From positions 310,001 to 374,000 of the forward strand of contig JADJFD010000002.1 in NCBI GenBank assembly GCA_016708765.1: a DNA stretch of 64,000 nt, in the 5' to 3' direction. This DNA comes from Chitinophagaceae bacterium (GTDB taxonomy: Bacteria; Bacteroidota; Bacteroidia; Chitinophagales; Chitinophagaceae). Made by a program: the position numbers and the translations under genes. Shown piece by piece: positions 37,119 to 45,917 of the stretch (its first letter is position 1; the number at the start of each line of letters is the position of its first letter). The notes below the pieces were generated by a model. That model was not told the origin of the DNA. It was given only the letters and a program-made list of their open reading frames with translations, and ran no database searches.

Positions 37119-37996
37119 TAAGTCTTCTTCAGATTGGGATCGGTGATAATAATATAATCACCAAGATGTTTAAACTTTTCCCAATCAGGATTGGAGAATG
37201 AACTATCGCTAAAACAACTGATGTTTACTATTTTCAATTTGGCATTTCTTTTCTGAAGCTGTGCAGCCGTTCCTAATTTTTCATCAGTATGAAAACGGCC
37301 TACCATGTGAAATATCTTTTTATCCTTGTTCCTCTTCCAGAACTTATAAATACTGTTGCTCATACCGGCATCCCAAAGGTTCTGGCTGTAATAGATCTTA
37401 GGATTATTGGTGCCCGGACTTCCTCCGCCCATAAACCCCTGGAATTTTTCATAATACTTTCCAGCCAACGTATCGTAAGGTAATGGGGGAAGATATTTCT
37501 TTGAGGATTTCGGTAAACCTGCCAAAGAATTCATACCATTACTGCTTACCATACTAACATACCTTCTGGGAGTGTTGGCCGCAATAACCGATAACTTATT
37601 TTGCTTAGCAAATTCAACTACAGGTTTATAGTCTTTGTAGTTATTCCATGCCCTTGCCTCTTTTATCATCCGGCTTTCACTGATAAATCCATCCAGATAT
37701 TCATTTAACACTAATTGACAGTCCGTTTCAAACATTTCCCTGCTTAATGCAAGCTTTACACCATATTCTTTATGCAATGCTTTGAAAATAGCCGCTTCCA
37801 GAAAATGACCGGCACTATCATTATGTTCTTCGCCAAAAAATAAAACATCAGCCGCTTTGCAATCAATAGCAATTTGTTCTATTGTTGTCGTTTGTTTTGT
37901 CTGCGTATTATAAATTTTATAATGATTTTCAATTCCACTTTGGGAAAATGAAAATAGAAATGATAATAAACAGGTTGAAAGAAGAAAAAACCTCAT
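37115..37996 (-). CDS. ChaN-like lipoprotein/heme-associated protein (DUF399)
   Basis: A 293-residue exported protein; the signal peptide (residues 1-18) is cleaved before the FSQSGIENHY start of the mature chain, with no clear lipobox. It matches the ChaN family: FFGEEHNDSAGHFLE near residue 55, ANTPRRYVSMVS near 145 and FHMVGRFHTDE near 240. Campylobacter ChaN binds two hemes and is iron regulated, so a heme or iron role is plausible, consistent with the HmuRY genes at 43 kb. The role here is inferred. It is convergent with the AraC regulator gene, overlapping its end by 4 bases. Confidence 0.75.
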   Translation of the reverse strand: MRFFLLSTCLLSFLFSFSQSGIENHYKIYNTQTKQTTTIEQIAIDCKAADVLFFGEEHNDSAGHFLEAAIFKALHKEYGVKLALSREMFETDCQLVLNEYLDGFISESRMIKEARAWNNYKDYKPVVEFAKQNKLSVIAANTPRRYVSMVSSNGMNSLAGLPKSSKKYLPPLPYDTLAGKYYEKFQGFMGGGSPGTNNPKIYYSQNLWDAGMSNSIYKFWKRNKDKKIFHMVGRFHTDEKLGTAAQLQKRNAKLKIVNISCFSDSSFSNPDWEKFKHLGDYIIITDPNLKKTY

Positions 37997-38148
37997 TGTT
38001 ATAATTTTAAAAAAGACAAATCTATATGTTTAGTGTCAGTTTTGGAAACCGATGAAATTATACAAAGAAATTTCTGGCAAATGGCTTATCGGCTTAAAAC
38101 ACTAAAACAATTTTTACAAAGTTCTTCTTCTATTGCTTATTAAACCGA

Positions 38149-38156
38149 TATTTTTG
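38149..38156 (+). promoter_or_regulatory. -7 promoter box for the P1B-4 ATPase gene
   Basis: TATTTTTG matches TAnnTTTG, with a TTG at 38132-38134 as a possible -33 element 14 bases upstream. The ATG follows at 38176. Confidence 0.5.
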
Positions 38157-38175
38157 CCACGACATTTAATAACAA

Positions 38176-40169
38176 ATGAAGCAGACAAACAATAATGTGG
38201 ACAAAGGTCATATTGAACAAGCTGGTATTTTCGGTCAAAAAACTGAAATCATTTTATCGGTTATATGCGGCATTTTTCTTGGCTTAGGGTTTCTTATTCA
38301 AAATGTATTTCCTCAAATACCGGGATGGGTTAGTATTGTACTCTACATTTTCTCATACATTTTTGGGGGATATTATACGTTTATTGAAGCTTACGATGCT
38401 ATCAGTAAAGGAAAATTTGAAATAGATTTTTTGATGCTGGTAGCTGCTATCGGTGCAGCAGCCCTAGGTCAATGGCCAGAGGGAGCTTTACTTTTATTTC
38501 TGTTTAGCCTAGGGCATGCGTTAGAGCATATGGCAATGAATAAAGCCCGAAAATCCATTGAAGCATTGGCGGGATTATCTGCAAAAACGGCTATTGTTCG
38601 ACGTAACGGTATACAGGAAGAGATTCCAGTGGAACAATTACTGATAGGTGATATTGTAATCGTAAAACCGAACAGCAAAATGCCTGCGGATGGTGTGGTA
38701 GTGGCGGGAAATAGCAGCGTAAATCAGGCACCAATCACCGGAGAAAGTGTACCGGTAGATAAAATGCCTGTTGATAATCCAGATGCAGATTTTAGTAATG
38801 ACAAGAAAAAAGATGCGGCTCATACTGTGTTTGCAGGTTCCATCAATGGTGCAGGCGTATTGGAAATAAAAGTATTGAAGGAAGCAAAAGATTCAACACT
38901 TTCCAGAGTGGTGCAAATGGTAAAAGAAGCCGAGCAGCAGCAATCTCCCACACAACAGTTTACTAAAAAAATAGAGCGGTATTATGTACCTGCAGTTTTA
39001 ATATTGGTTTCATTGCTAATATTTGCCTTTTTAGTTATTGATGAGCCATTCAGTAAAAGTTTCTACAGGGCAATGGCAGTTTTGGTTGCTGCCAGTCCCT
39101 GTGCATTGGCTATCTCTACTCCGAGTGCTGTATTGAGTGGTGTGGCAAGGGCGGCTCGACAAGGTGTATTAATAAAAGGTGGAAAGCCATTAGAAGATCT
39201 TGGTGTGTTAACCGCTTTGGCATTTGATAAAACAGGAACACTAACAGAAGGTAAACCTGTACTTAATAAAATAATTGTTTTAAATGGCACAACAGAAGAA
39301 GATCTGCTAACGATGGCAGTTGCCGTGGAGAGACTAAGCGATCACCCATTGGCGTCAGCGATAGTAAAAGGCGGAATGCAAAAATTAAATGGGAAGATTA
39401 TCCCCGAAGCTACTAACCTGAAAGCTGTAATGGGTAGAGGAGTGCAGGCCGATATCAACGGGAGCAAAGTTATTATTGGTAATGATGAAATATTTAAAGA
39501 GAATAACCAATCATTATTACCGCAGAAAATAATTGAACAGGTTACCGCATTGCAGTACGAAGGCAACACTACAATGATTATTAAAAATGATGACAACTAT
39601 ATTGGTATCATTGGTGTAATGGACATTCCCCGACCAGAAGCAAAAGAAGTTTTGCTACAATTAAAAAGAGCAGGTATAAAAAAAATGGTGATGCTTACCG
39701 GCGATAATCAGCGGGTAGCAGACGCTGTTGCCAAGCAGATTGGAATAACAGAAGCATACGGGGATTTATTACCTGAGGAAAAAGTAGCTGCGATTGACAA
39801 ATTGATGGAAAAGGGAAATAAATTAGCCATGATTGGTGATGGAGTCAACGATGCCCCTGCGATGGCGAAAAGTACTGTCGGTATCGCTATGGGAGCTGCA
39901 GGTAGTGATGTTGCATTGAAACTGCAGACATTGCATTAATGGGTGATAAACTTTCCCTCTTACCGTTTGCAATTGGCCTCAGCCGAAAAAGTAAATCGAT
40001 CATCCGTCAAAATCTTTTTATTAGCCTGGGAATGGTAGCTGTTCTAATTCCCTTAACGATGTCAGGAATAGCAAGTATGGGTCCGGCAGTAATAGGACAT
40101 GAAGGCTCTACACTGCTTGTGGTTTTAAATGCACTTCGTCTTCTTGGATATAAATCAAAACAAAGTTGA
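38176..40169 (+). CDS. P1B-4 type heavy-metal-transporting ATPase, frameshifted
   Basis: A metal-exporting P-type ATPase of about 664 residues once repaired. It has no N-terminal CxxC metal-binding domain. The transmembrane metal motif is SPC (AASPCALAIS), not the CPC of copper pumps, and the last membrane segment has HEGST (IGHEGSTLLVV). SPC together with HEGxT defines the P1B-4 group, which exports Co2+, Fe2+ or Zn2+ (CoaT, CtpD, PfeT). The phosphorylation motif DKTGTLTEG and the GDGVNDAPAM hinge are intact. The frame breaks near 39918: adding one G reads LETADIALMGDKLS and joins both parts. The AraC regulator with a Cys cluster lies 1 kb upstream. The metal cannot be fixed from sequence. 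Confidence 0.85.
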
Positions 40170-40198
40170 TGATTTATAAATATTGAAATATAAACATG

Positions 40199-40777
40199 AT
40201 GAACGCAGTATCATTTAATGAGTTAGCAAGAAACCGCCGTTCTACTTTTCCCGACCAGTTCGTGGCAGGAAAAAAAGTGGAGGATAATATTATAAATGAA
40301 ATAATAACCAATGCCAGCTGGGCGCCTAATCATGGCAAACAAGAGCCTTGGCATTTTACAGTATTCAGCGGCGATGGATTACAAAAACTGGCTAGCTGGC
40401 AAAGTGAACTATATAAAGAACTGGCAGGTGAAAATTTTAAAGAGATCACTTACTCTAAACTGCAACAGAATCCATTGAAGGCTTCACATGTTATTGCACT
40501 TTGCATGAAGAAGACAGCCAATAAAAATATTCCTGAAGTAGAAGATGTAGCTGCAGTAGCTTGTGCTGTTCAGAATATTTACTTATCCGTTACAGCTTAT
40601 GGTCTTGGTGGTTATTGGACAACAGGCGGGGTTACGTATAAAGAAAAAGCAAAAGAGTTTTTTGGTTTGGATAAAGAAGATAAATTAATGGGCTTCTTCT
40701 ATATAGGATATATTGCTATTCCAACAACCGGAGTTACCAGAAAACCATTGGAAGAAAAACTAACATGGATTAATTAA
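40199..40777 (+). CDS. Nitroreductase family protein
   Basis: A 192-residue FMN-dependent oxidoreductase. The start at 40199 is preferred; an ATG one codon earlier at 40196 is equally possible. The N-terminal RNRRSTF motif binds FMN, and NASWAPNHGKQEPWHF near residue 38 and GGYWTTG near 138 are characteristic of the YdjA/nitroreductase branch, with a final KPLEEK helix. It would reduce nitro or other small compounds with NAD(P)H; the physiological substrate is unknown. The SET-domain gene starts 6 bases downstream and is probably co-transcribed. Confidence 0.88.
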   Translation: MNAVSFNELARNRRSTFPDQFVAGKKVEDNIINEIITNASWAPNHGKQEPWHFTVFSGDGLQKLASWQSELYKELAGENFKEITYSKLQQNPLKASHVIALCMKKTANKNIPEVEDVAAVACAVQNIYLSVTAYGLGGYWTTGGVTYKEKAKEFFGLDKEDKLMGFFYIGYIAIPTTGVTRKPLEEKLTWIN

Positions 40778-40783
40778 ACAATT

Positions 40784-41215
40784 ATGCCAAAAAAAATTAT
40801 TACTCCTGAATACCGTATTCACTATCCTGTAAAAGTTGCAAAGAGTAAGATAGCAGGCAAAGGAGCTTACGCATTACAGTCTATTCCGGCAAAAAGAAAA
40901 ATCGGTGACCTTGGCGGCGTTATAATCACTATGAAAGAAGCGATGCGTTTGATAAAAGATTTAAAAGTTATCAACTGTGTTGAGCTGGATAATAATCTTG
41001 CTTTAAATGCTTCTGCCAACCCAAACGATATGCGATACATCAATCATTCCTGTGGCCCTAACACCTTTATGCGGGTAATGAAAGACCGTGTGGAGTTTTA
41101 TGCTTTGAAAAACATTAAGAAAGGAGAAGAACTAAGTTGTGATTATGGAGAAACACATCATGATGGCAAGTTGCCTTGCAGGTGCGGTGCAAAAAACTGC
41201 AGAGGATTTATTTAA
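40784..41215 (+). CDS. SET-domain protein-lysine N-methyltransferase
   Basis: A 143-residue minimal SET-domain protein that would transfer a methyl group from S-adenosylmethionine to lysine. The diagnostic motifs are clear: SKIAGKGAYAL at the start of the domain (I-SET entry), the pseudoknot NHSC (MRYINHSCGPN) near residue 85, the catalytic Tyr in EELSCDYGE near 124, and a post-SET zinc motif, PCRCGAKNCRG, at the C-terminus. There is no extra domain and no signal peptide. It likely shares an operon with the nitroreductase gene. A candidate target, the Lys-rich H1-like tail of the DksA-family protein at 49 kb, is only an inference. Confidence 0.9.
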   Translation: MPKKIITPEYRIHYPVKVAKSKIAGKGAYALQSIPAKRKIGDLGGVIITMKEAMRLIKDLKVINCVELDNNLALNASANPNDMRYINHSCGPNTFMRVMKDRVEFYALKNIKKGEELSCDYGETHHDGKLPCRCGAKNCRGFI

Positions 41216-41280
41216 GCTAAGAGATATAAGGAGTAAATGAGAAAAAGAGTAATTCATAAAATAAATTTCAATTAAGTAGT

Positions 41281-41286
41281 AAGGAG
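41281..41286 (+). promoter_or_regulatory. Strong Shine-Dalgarno sequence before the peroxidase gene
   Basis: AAGGAG lies 5 bases before the ATG at 41292. Such a site is unusual here, where most genes have weak or no Shine-Dalgarno sequences, and it fixes the start. Confidence 0.55.
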
Positions 41287-41291
41287 ATGTT

Positions 41292-42344
41292 ATGCGAAAG
41301 CTTGTTATTATTTGTATTCTAAGTTTTGTTGTACTTGTATCAGTTTCTTATACAAAAGAAAGCCTACGGGATGTTTATTCTCGTCCATCTTCGCAATGGC
41401 CAGCTCCAACAATTGATAACGGTGTTGAATGGAAAGAACTGGGTATACTTCCTGCAAGTCCATTGGAAAATAAAAAGGACTCACTAAAAGATATTATCGA
41501 GCTTGGTAAATCTTTATTTTTTGATACAAGATTAAGCGGTTCAGGAAAAATTTCCTGTGCTTCCTGTCATGATCCCAAATTAAACTGGACAGATGGAAAA
41601 GAAAAATCTATCGGGCATGAAGGAACGATCAACAAAAGAAACTCTCCCACCATTCAAAACACCTGGTTTTACAATAAACTTTTTTGGGATGGCAGGAGCA
41701 GTAGCTTAGAAGATCAGGCATTCGCCCCAATTAACAGCGAATCTGAAATGCATCATGAAATGCCTGAGCTGGTAGGGCAATTAAGAAATATAAAAGGGTA
41801 CGCTGTTTTATTTCAAAAGGCTTTCGGCTCACCTACAATTAATCCGCATAACTTAACAGAAGCCATCGCCACATTTGAAAGAACTATTGTTAGCAACAAA
41901 AGCAGGTTCGATAAATTTCTGGAAGGAGACAAAAAAGCAATTACGAATAGTGAATTAAATGGACTTCATCTATTTCGCACTAAAGCAAGGTGTATGAATT
42001 GCCATAATGGGCCCCTATTTACAGATAACCAGTTTCATAATATTGGTTTTTCAGGTGCTGACAATGGATATTATCAGGTATCGCATAAAGATGAAGACAT
42101 CGGTAAGTTTAAAACTCCGTCGCTTCGGGATGTTATGAAAACCGGTCCATGGATGCATGACGGCAAATCAACAAGCATTAAAGAGATTATAGAGAACCTT
42201 AATTCGGGTGATATGGGCACCAATAATAATCCTTTAATAAAGCCATTAAACCTCTCAAAAAAAGAAAAAAAAGATTTACTGGCCTTTTTAAATGCTATTT
42301 CAACACCTCCGGTGGGATTTAAAAAACCAGTTTTGCCAGAATAA
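41292..42344 (+). CDS. Di-heme cytochrome c peroxidase (MauG/CcpA family)
   Basis: A 350-residue periplasmic protein with an N-terminal signal segment (residues 1-20). Two c-type heme sites, CASCHD near residue 91 and CMNCHNG near 233, identify the di-heme cytochrome c peroxidase/MauG family, which reduces hydrogen peroxide with electrons from c-type cytochromes. The segment between them (NKRNSPTIQNTWFYNKLFWDG) is typical. The axial Met needed for the high-potential heme is probably in the C-terminal third (GPWMHDGKS). The gene is preceded by a strong Shine-Dalgarno sequence and followed by the DUF4920 gene at 42410, with its own promoter box between. Confidence 0.9.
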   Translation: MRKLVIICILSFVVLVSVSYTKESLRDVYSRPSSQWPAPTIDNGVEWKELGILPASPLENKKDSLKDIIELGKSLFFDTRLSGSGKISCASCHDPKLNWTDGKEKSIGHEGTINKRNSPTIQNTWFYNKLFWDGRSSSLEDQAFAPINSESEMHHEMPELVGQLRNIKGYAVLFQKAFGSPTINPHNLTEAIATFERTIVSNKSRFDKFLEGDKKAITNSELNGLHLFRTKARCMNCHNGPLFTDNQFHNIGFSGADNGYYQVSHKDEDIGKFKTPSLRDVMKTGPWMHDGKSTSIKEIIENLNSGDMGTNNNPLIKPLNLSKKEKKDLLAFLNAISTPPVGFKKPVLPE

Positions 42345-42366
42345 GCAACTATTTCAAATGAAAAGT

Positions 42367-42374
42367 TATCTTTG
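42367..42374 (+). promoter_or_regulatory. -7 promoter box for the DUF4920 gene
   Basis: TATCTTTG matches TAnnTTTG, 35 bases before the ATG at 42410. Confidence 0.5.
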
Positions 42375-42409
42375 CAAACCAAACTTAAAACAAATAAAAA
42401 AACATAATC

Positions 42410-42886
42410 ATGAAAAAATTATTCTTTACGTTGGCTATTGCAGGATTTGCATTTGTAGTAAATGCACAACCACCTGCTGGTGATGCTAAACTCGGTGAAT
42501 GGTATGGTGAAAAAGTTACAACTGATGGAGCTGTTGCTTTAACAGACGTGGTGGCTAAACTAGCCAATGGTGCAGAACCAATGGAAACAAAAATCAAAGC
42601 TAAAATAGTTGAAGTTTGCCCTAACAAAGGCTGCTGGTTAAAGTTGGAATTAAGCAATGGCGAAACAGCGATGGTTAAAATGAAAGATTATGGATTCTTT
42701 TTACCTGTAGCAGCAAAAGGAAAAACAGTAGTTATTGATGGCGAAGTAAAAATGAAAACAACATCTGTTGCCGAGTTAAAGCATTACGCAGAAGATGCAA
42801 AAAAATCAAAAGCAGAAATTGATGCCATTACTAAGCCTGAAAAAGAAGTTCGGGTTACTGCAAAAGGAATTGTAATAGTAGAATAA
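42410..42886 (+). CDS. DUF4920 family secreted protein
   Basis: A 158-residue exported protein. A signal peptide (about residues 1-19) is followed by a beta-rich domain. Two cysteines in EVCPNKGCWLKL near residue 71 are typical of the DUF4920 family, whose members have an OB-like fold of unknown function. The mature part is Lys-rich at the C-terminus. No ligand is known. It lies between the peroxidase gene and the hmuR operon, and a terminator follows, so it is probably transcribed alone. Confidence 0.85.
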   Translation: MKKLFFTLAIAGFAFVVNAQPPAGDAKLGEWYGEKVTTDGAVALTDVVAKLANGAEPMETKIKAKIVEVCPNKGCWLKLELSNGETAMVKMKDYGFFLPVAAKGKTVVIDGEVKMKTTSVAELKHYAEDAKKSKAEIDAITKPEKEVRVTAKGIVIVE

Positions 42887-42905
42887 TGGTTCACACCTAT
42901 TTTTT

Positions 42906-42938
42906 AAAAAACTGTTCAGAATTGAACAGTTTTTTTTG
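42906..42938 (+). terminator. Rho-independent terminator after the DUF4920 gene
   Basis: AAAACTGTTCA and TGAACAGTTTT form an 11-base-pair stem around GAAT, followed by seven T. It separates the DUF4920 gene from the hmuR operon. Confidence 0.8.
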
Positions 42939-42959
42939 TTTAATACTTTTTATATTATA

Positions 42960-43050
42960 GTATGACTTTCGTCAACATTCCGTATGACTTTTCAAAAAAT
43001 GGTGTCATTTTTTTGTCAAACAAAATTTCATCTTCACATCATGACAAAGG
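42960..43050 (+). promoter_or_regulatory. Cluster of TGAC/GTCA repeats upstream of hmuR
   Basis: GTATGACTTT occurs at 42960-42969 and again at 42982-42991, 22 bases apart, two helical turns. Further TGAC or GTCA half-sites lie at about 42971, 43004, 43015 and 43042. This looks like an operator array for a repressor or activator of the heme operon. The regulator is not identified. An AACCTTTG near-match to the -7 box lies at 43078. Confidence 0.4.
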
Positions 43051-43103
43051 CATGATAATTCACAAATATTCCTGAAGAACCTTTGCAGTCAATTTTAGAA
43101 TAG

Positions 43104-45206
43104 ATGAAGAAATCGGCTGCAATTTTAATCACTTTCTTACTGAGAATTTCCGCATTTGCACAAAGCGATACTTTGTTCAACAGAACAATGGATGAAATTG
43201 TTATAACCGCTACCCGAACTGAAAGAAAGATAGGAAATGTCGCAGTGCCTTTCAACATCGTTAATAAAAAGACCATTCAGCTTTCAGGTTCATTAAGGCT
43301 AAATGATATTCTGCAAGAGCAAACAGGCTTGCAGATTACTGGTGGCACAGGAAGCAATGCAGTTGGTGGTGGCGTATTTGGAAATGGAGTTCAGTTACAG
43401 GGCCTTTCTCCAGATCATACAATTATATTATTAGATGGAGAACCTTTAATCGGACGTCAAGGTGGTGTTATGGATTTATCAAGATTTGCTGTTGGCAATA
43501 TCCGCAAAATTGAAATTGTAAAAGGGCCATCCTCAAGCTTATATGGTAGTGATGCGATGGGCGGTGTTATTAACATTATCACTGAACCAGCAAAGGGGAA
43601 TAATTTTACTGCAGGTGTCAGAACCGGATCTTTTTTAAATACCGATATCTATACATCGGGTAATATCAGCCAAAATAAAACTTCCTTACTTTATTTTCTA
43701 AACAGGAACAGCAGCAATGGTTACGAACTGAATAAATCATCACCTGAAAAAACACTGGAACCATACTTTAATTATACTGGCCAATTAAAATTGGCGCATC
43801 AATTTTCTCCAAAAACAAAGCTCACAACCAACAGTCGCTTATTCTACGGATTACAACAAAGTCGTTATGCTATTAACAGCAGCCAGTTAAATGTTACTGG
43901 CGATGGTAGTACAAAAGACTTTTTAATAAACCCTGTTCTATCACACCGTTTTAATAATCGTTTACAAACAAACCTACGGCTGATGGCAAGTGGTTACAGC
44001 TTTACGCAGCAGTTAGATAGTATCAGTAATAATAAACAATACTATTACGATCGGTTCAATCAGGGTTTTTACAGAGCAGAAAATCAAACTGATTTTTCCT
44101 GGAACACAAACAACACCCTGACGATTGGCGGTGGTTTTACATTACAAACGGTGAACACTACCCGTTATAGTAAAAAACAGGAACAACAAATGTGGCATGG
44201 GTTTGCTCAACATGAATGGCGGGCTATAAAAAACGTAATCTTTATTTCAGGATTACGATATGATTACAACACTGATTTTGCTTCAAGGTTAAGCCCGAAA
44301 GTTGCAGTTAATTATGCCATCAATGAAAAAATAAAATTAATCGCTTCGTATGGCGCTGGTTTTAAAGCGCCGGATTTTCGTCAGCTGTATTTGAATTTCA
44401 CCAATAATGCAGCGGAAGGATATAGTATTTACGGAAGTAATGAATTTTCTATCTCATTTCTTCAGCAACAGCAAAACCTTGGATTTATTTCAAACATACT
44501 TCCATCAGCAAATCTTATTACAAAGCTTAAACCTGAAATATCGGATGGCTTTAATATTGGTACAACTTTGAATCTTATAGCTTCTTTAAAAATTGATATT
44601 AATATGTTTCGCAACGATGTAAATAACCTGATTAATTACATACCGGTTGCTACTAATACAAACGGCAGTTCCGTTTTTAGTTATATCAATATAAACAGAG
44701 CTTTTACACAAGGTGTTGAATTAAACATCAGTTATAAAATAAAAATGCTACAAATCAGCGGAGGTTATCAACTACTTTCTACCGGCGATAAAGATCTTTT
44801 ACAAAGAATAAAAAATAATGAAGTTTATGGCCGTGATAAAATAAACGGTGCGGCTAGGTTGATGACAAAATCTGATTATAGTGGCTTACTAAATAGAAGT
44901 AAACATCAAGCGAACCTTCGGTTGTTCTGGGAGAATAATGATAGTAAATGGAATGCTTCGTTACGCTTTATTTACCGCAGCAGGTTTGGCGTTACTGATA
45001 AAGATGGCAATGGCTTTGCCAATATGGAAGAAGAGTATGGTAATGGGATGTTGCAGACAAATATGACAATTGGTTATAAACTTAACAAATCGTTCCGGCT
45101 ACAGGCTGGAGTAAATAATATTTTGAACCATATTGACTCTAGTAATCTGCCCAACATACCGGGTATCAATTGGTTTTTAGGAATACATTATTCAATTAAA
45201 AAATAA
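43104..45206 (+). CDS. TonB-dependent heme receptor, HmuR-like
   Basis: A 700-residue outer-membrane receptor. Signal peptide, then the TonB box near residues 29-38 (MDEIVITATRTE), then the plug (LNDILQEQTGLQITGG, VKGPSSSLYGSDAMGGVINI), then a 22-strand barrel ending in Lys. The phrase GAGFKAPDFRQLYLNF contains the Phe-x-Ala-Pro motif of heme receptors such as HmuR and HemR. The adjacent downstream gene encodes an HmuY-like heme-binding lipoprotein, as in Porphyromonas hmuYR, so a heme role is well supported, although a siderophore or cobalamin cargo cannot be fully excluded. The frame is intact. Repeats upstream suggest regulated transcription. Confidence 0.85.
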   Translation: MKKSAAILITFLLRISAFAQSDTLFNRTMDEIVITATRTERKIGNVAVPFNIVNKKTIQLSGSLRLNDILQEQTGLQITGGTGSNAVGGGVFGNGVQLQGLSPDHTIILLDGEPLIGRQGGVMDLSRFAVGNIRKIEIVKGPSSSLYGSDAMGGVINIITEPAKGNNFTAGVRTGSFLNTDIYTSGNISQNKTSLLYFLNRNSSNGYELNKSSPEKTLEPYFNYTGQLKLAHQFSPKTKLTTNSRLFYGLQQSRYAINSSQLNVTGDGSTKDFLINPVLSHRFNNRLQTNLRLMASGYSFTQQLDSISNNKQYYYDRFNQGFYRAENQTDFSWNTNNTLTIGGGFTLQTVNTTRYSKKQEQQMWHGFAQHEWRAIKNVIFISGLRYDYNTDFASRLSPKVAVNYAINEKIKLIASYGAGFKAPDFRQLYLNFTNNAAEGYSIYGSNEFSISFLQQQQNLGFISNILPSANLITKLKPEISDGFNIGTTLNLIASLKIDINMFRNDVNNLINYIPVATNTNGSSVFSYININRAFTQGVELNISYKIKMLQISGGYQLLSTGDKDLLQRIKNNEVYGRDKINGAARLMTKSDYSGLLNRSKHQANLRLFWENNDSKWNASLRFIYRSRFGVTDKDGNGFANMEEEYGNGMLQTNMTIGYKLNKSFRLQAGVNNILNHIDSSNLPNIPGINWFLGIHYSIKK

Positions 45207-45217
45207 ACAATAGAAAT

Positions 45218-45805
45218 ATGAACAAGAGAAATGTGATTTTTGCAGTGTTAATGATTGTAGTTTTTGCAAGCTGCAAAAAAGATAAAACAGACCCTACTCC
45301 CTCAAAGGTAGATACAAAGGATTTTCTGGTAAATGGTAATCCAGCTGGTGGCAATTATAATTTTTTCAGTTTTGAAAATGCTGCTGAAGTAACTCAAGTT
45401 GATTCTGCAAGTACCAAATGGGATTTCGCAATTCGATTTGAGACTTTTATTGTGAACAGCAATGCAAGTGGCCCGGGTAATGCTGGTGTGCAGATTTTTA
45501 ACCAGCCATTTGATGCAATCACAACAGCTCCTTCAACAAGTTACAGATATGATACTACTGTTTCTCAAAAAGCAATAAAAGGTGCAGATTGGTACACATA
45601 CAATCCAACAACCCGTAGCTTTTCACCCATAGCCGGAAAAACTTTTGTATTCCGTACTGCTACTGGCAAGTATGCCAAGCTTGAAATGATTAGTGCAGAT
45701 CCTGCCGATGATTTAGGCAATCCAGTAGTTCCGCCAACAAGGCCTACAAAAATTAAATACAAAATCAGAGTGGCTTACCAGGGAGATGGCAGCCAAGCCT
45801 TCTAA
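45218..45805 (+). CDS. HmuY family heme-binding lipoprotein
   Basis: A 195-residue lipoprotein of the HmuY family, which captures heme on the cell surface and passes it to HmuR. A lipobox VVFASC gives lipidated Cys19. The beta-rich domain reads FSFENAAEVTQVDSASTKWDFAI, typical of HmuY start, then RPTKIKYKIRVAYQGDGS at the C-terminus. The heme ligands in HmuY are two His in loops; they are not clearly visible here, so heme affinity is uncertain, and some family members bind heme without them. It starts 11 bases after the receptor gene, so the two are one operon. A terminator follows. Confidence 0.85.
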   Translation: MNKRNVIFAVLMIVVFASCKKDKTDPTPSKVDTKDFLVNGNPAGGNYNFFSFENAAEVTQVDSASTKWDFAIRFETFIVNSNASGPGNAGVQIFNQPFDAITTAPSTSYRYDTTVSQKAIKGADWYTYNPTTRSFSPIAGKTFVFRTATGKYAKLEMISADPADDLGNPVVPPTRPTKIKYKIRVAYQGDGSQAF

Positions 45806-45830
45806 TCTAATTGTATCAAAATATATTCTT

Positions 45831-45859
45831 AACCGCATTCTTTGGGATGCGGTTTTTTC
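45831..45859 (+). terminator. Rho-independent terminator after hmuY
   Basis: AACCGCATTC and GGATGCGGTT form a 10-base stem with a G-T pair around TTTG, followed by TTTTTC. It ends the hmuR-hmuY transcript. Confidence 0.75.
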
Positions 45860-45874
45860 AGGCTTTACTTTTCG

Positions 45875-45882
45875 TAACTTCG
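45875..45882 (+). promoter_or_regulatory. Imperfect -7 promoter box for ileS
   Basis: TAACTTCG differs from TAnnTTTG by one base. It is the best promoter candidate for the ileS transcript. Confidence 0.35.
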
Positions 45883-45917
45883 CACCCATTTTAAAACGGC
45901 TACAATTTGCTATGTAG

